From CAZBWP01 sp964630265 (GTDB taxonomy: Bacteria > Pseudomonadota > Alphaproteobacteria > Rhodospirillales > Defluviicoccaceae): 8,892 bases of DNA. The notes under the pieces are model-generated. The model was given only the letters and a program-made list of their open reading frames with translations. It was not told the DNA's origin and did no database searches. Made by a program: the position numbers and the translations under genes. The stretch is taken from contig CAZVRW010000092.1 in the NCBI GenBank assembly GCA_964630265.1, positions 1-8,892 of the forward strand, in the 5' to 3' direction. Shown here piece by piece: positions 7,759 through 8,892 of the stretch. Within the stretch, counting starts at the first letter, position 1. Each line of letters starts with the position of its first letter.

Positions 7759-8892
7759 ATGCGTACGCTCTTTGCGTGCATGTCGGCGGGATGGGTTTGT
7801 CTGGTGTGCCCACACACCGCCCTGGCCGCCGACGCGCCAACGTCATCACCACACCCTGGTTCCCATGCGGCGGCTCCGGCCGCGCCGCATGGGATGATGA
7901 TGCCGGCGCCGACGCCACTCGGCGTCGGTCGTGCCCGCGTCGTCAAGCCCGGCCAGCTGATGCTGTATTACCGGTACATGCGAACTCAGAAGAACCAGCT
8001 TCTCGATGGTCACGACAAACTGAGTCCGTCGCAGGTTGCCACCCTGCCGAACCACTTTGCCGGCAGGCCGGGACAACCGGCAACGTATCGCAGCTCGCCG
8101 CAGAATATGACCATGCAGGCCCATGTCTTTGCGGGGCAGGTGGGGATCACCGACGGGTTCTCGGTCGCGATCGGCGTCCCATACATCATCAAGAAACGAA
8201 CGGCGGTGACGTTCAAGGGGCCCGCAGGCACGACCGAATTGGGAACCTTCACGAATAAGACGTCGGGGTTCGGCGATGTGGCGGTCAGCGGGCTCGTCAA
8301 GCTCTACGACGACCCGGTCCATCACCTCCACTTGATGGCCGGCGTCAGCTTTCCGACCGGCTCGATCACCCAAGAGGGCGTAACGCTGCAGCCCAACGGC
8401 CAGACCGGGAAGCGTCGGCTTGCCTATGGCCTGCAGCTCGGCACCGGAACCTTCAATCTGTTGCCCGGGCTGACGTACTGGGGCGCACACGGCCGCTGGA
8501 CCTGGGGTGTCCAGGCCGCCGGCCAGATCAATCTCGGCAGGAACGATGAGGGCTACACGTTCGGCGATCGTGCCTTCGTCACGGCCTGGGGCAGCGCCAA
8601 TTGGGGATACGGCGTGTTCACCTCGGTGCGCCTGAGCCAGACGTACATGGGCGCCATCGAGGGCGCCGACCCCACCGTCGTCGGCCCCAGCCCGACGACG
8701 GACCCGAAGAACTACGGTGGCTGGAAAACCTTGGCGTCGTTCGGGCTCGACTACCGGGTTCCGGAAGGCCCGCTCAAGGGCGTTACCCCCGGCATCGAGT
8801 TCACCGTCCCGCTTTACCAGAACCTCAACGGCCCGCAGCTCAGCGACGCGTGGACGCTGTTCGCCGGGGTGCGCAAGGTCTTCACCTTCTAG
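7759..8892 (+). CDS. Outer-membrane beta-barrel protein, MetA-like 'transporter' family
   Basis: This 377-residue protein has a signal peptide (residues 1-24, cleavage ALAA|D25), a His/Met-containing linker with PHGMMMPAP at 43-51, and then alternating aromatic/glycine strands that end in phenylalanine (VFTF), the usual signal for outer-membrane barrel insertion. The segment MLYYRYMRTQKN at 68-79, NMTMQAH, the repeated GI.D/GVPY strands, the SGFGDVAVSGLVKLYDD block and GVSFPTGSI place it with proteins annotated as 'transporter' or phenol-degradation MetA-like. Related proteins are often next to metal-resistance genes and begin with Met/His-rich stretches, which hints at metal passage or sensing at the outer membrane but is not established. 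The stop TAG is the last codon of the window, so the gene is complete and any terminator lies outside. It follows the DUF2946 gene. Confidence 0.82.
   Translation: MRTLFACMSAGWVCLVCPHTALAADAPTSSPHPGSHAAAPAAPHGMMMPAPTPLGVGRARVVKPGQLMLYYRYMRTQKNQLLDGHDKLSPSQVATLPNHFAGRPGQPATYRSSPQNMTMQAHVFAGQVGITDGFSVAIGVPYIIKKRTAVTFKGPAGTTELGTFTNKTSGFGDVAVSGLVKLYDDPVHHLHLMAGVSFPTGSITQEGVTLQPNGQTGKRRLAYGLQLGTGTFNLLPGLTYWGAHGRWTWGVQAAGQINLGRNDEGYTFGDRAFVTAWGSANWGYGVFTSVRLSQTYMGAIEGADPTVVGPSPTTDPKNYGGWKTLASFGLDYRVPEGPLKGVTPGIEFTVPLYQNLNGPQLSDAWTLFAGVRKVFTF

Overview
The window is about 8.9 kb of very GC-rich DNA. Codon use, family choice and gene order suggest an alphaproteobacterium, perhaps of the Rhodospirillales; this is inference, because no rRNA or other marker gene is present. 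Most of it is a zinc-starvation locus. Positions 45-758 (minus strand) encode a DUF1826 protein. It is divergent from a compact plus-strand operon covering 1039-6906. The 280 bp between them contain a 19-bp imperfect palindrome (861-879) that closely resembles the Zur operator, so both arms are probably repressed by Zur when zinc is sufficient.

The operon encodes, in order: a COG0523 (CobW/ZigA-type) GTPase with a histidine-rich loop; a 39-residue single-span membrane protein not recognised from any family; the ATPase, permease and periplasmic binding protein of a cluster A-I (Znu/Azt-type) zinc ABC importer; a second COG0523 GTPase; and a cytoplasmic WD40 beta-propeller protein. The first four genes are chained by start/stop overlaps (TGATG, GTGA, ATGA). 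The binding-protein gene and the second GTPase gene have their own strong ribosome binding sites, and the WD40 gene starts one base after the GTPase stop. A coherent reading is that the binding protein captures periplasmic Zn, the ABC pair imports it, and the two GTPases, perhaps with the WD40 protein, DUF1826 and the small membrane protein, deliver or economise zinc inside the cell.

Positions 6907-7334 hold no gene I can support, only an AT-richer patch near 7165-7191 that may be regulatory. The right end is a second, probably separate, unit: a DUF2946 protein with a CxxC/His motif (7335-7706) and an outer-membrane beta-barrel protein of the MetA-like 'transporter' type (7759-8892, complete at the last base of the window). 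Both have features that fit envelope metal handling, but their substrate cannot be read from sequence.

The most interesting points are the 39-aa ORF embedded in the operon, the two unlike COG0523 paralogues in one operon with a propeller partner, a possible HxD...H...R iron/2-oxoglutarate-type triad in DUF1826, and the Zur-like operator with a possible coupled leader ORF.
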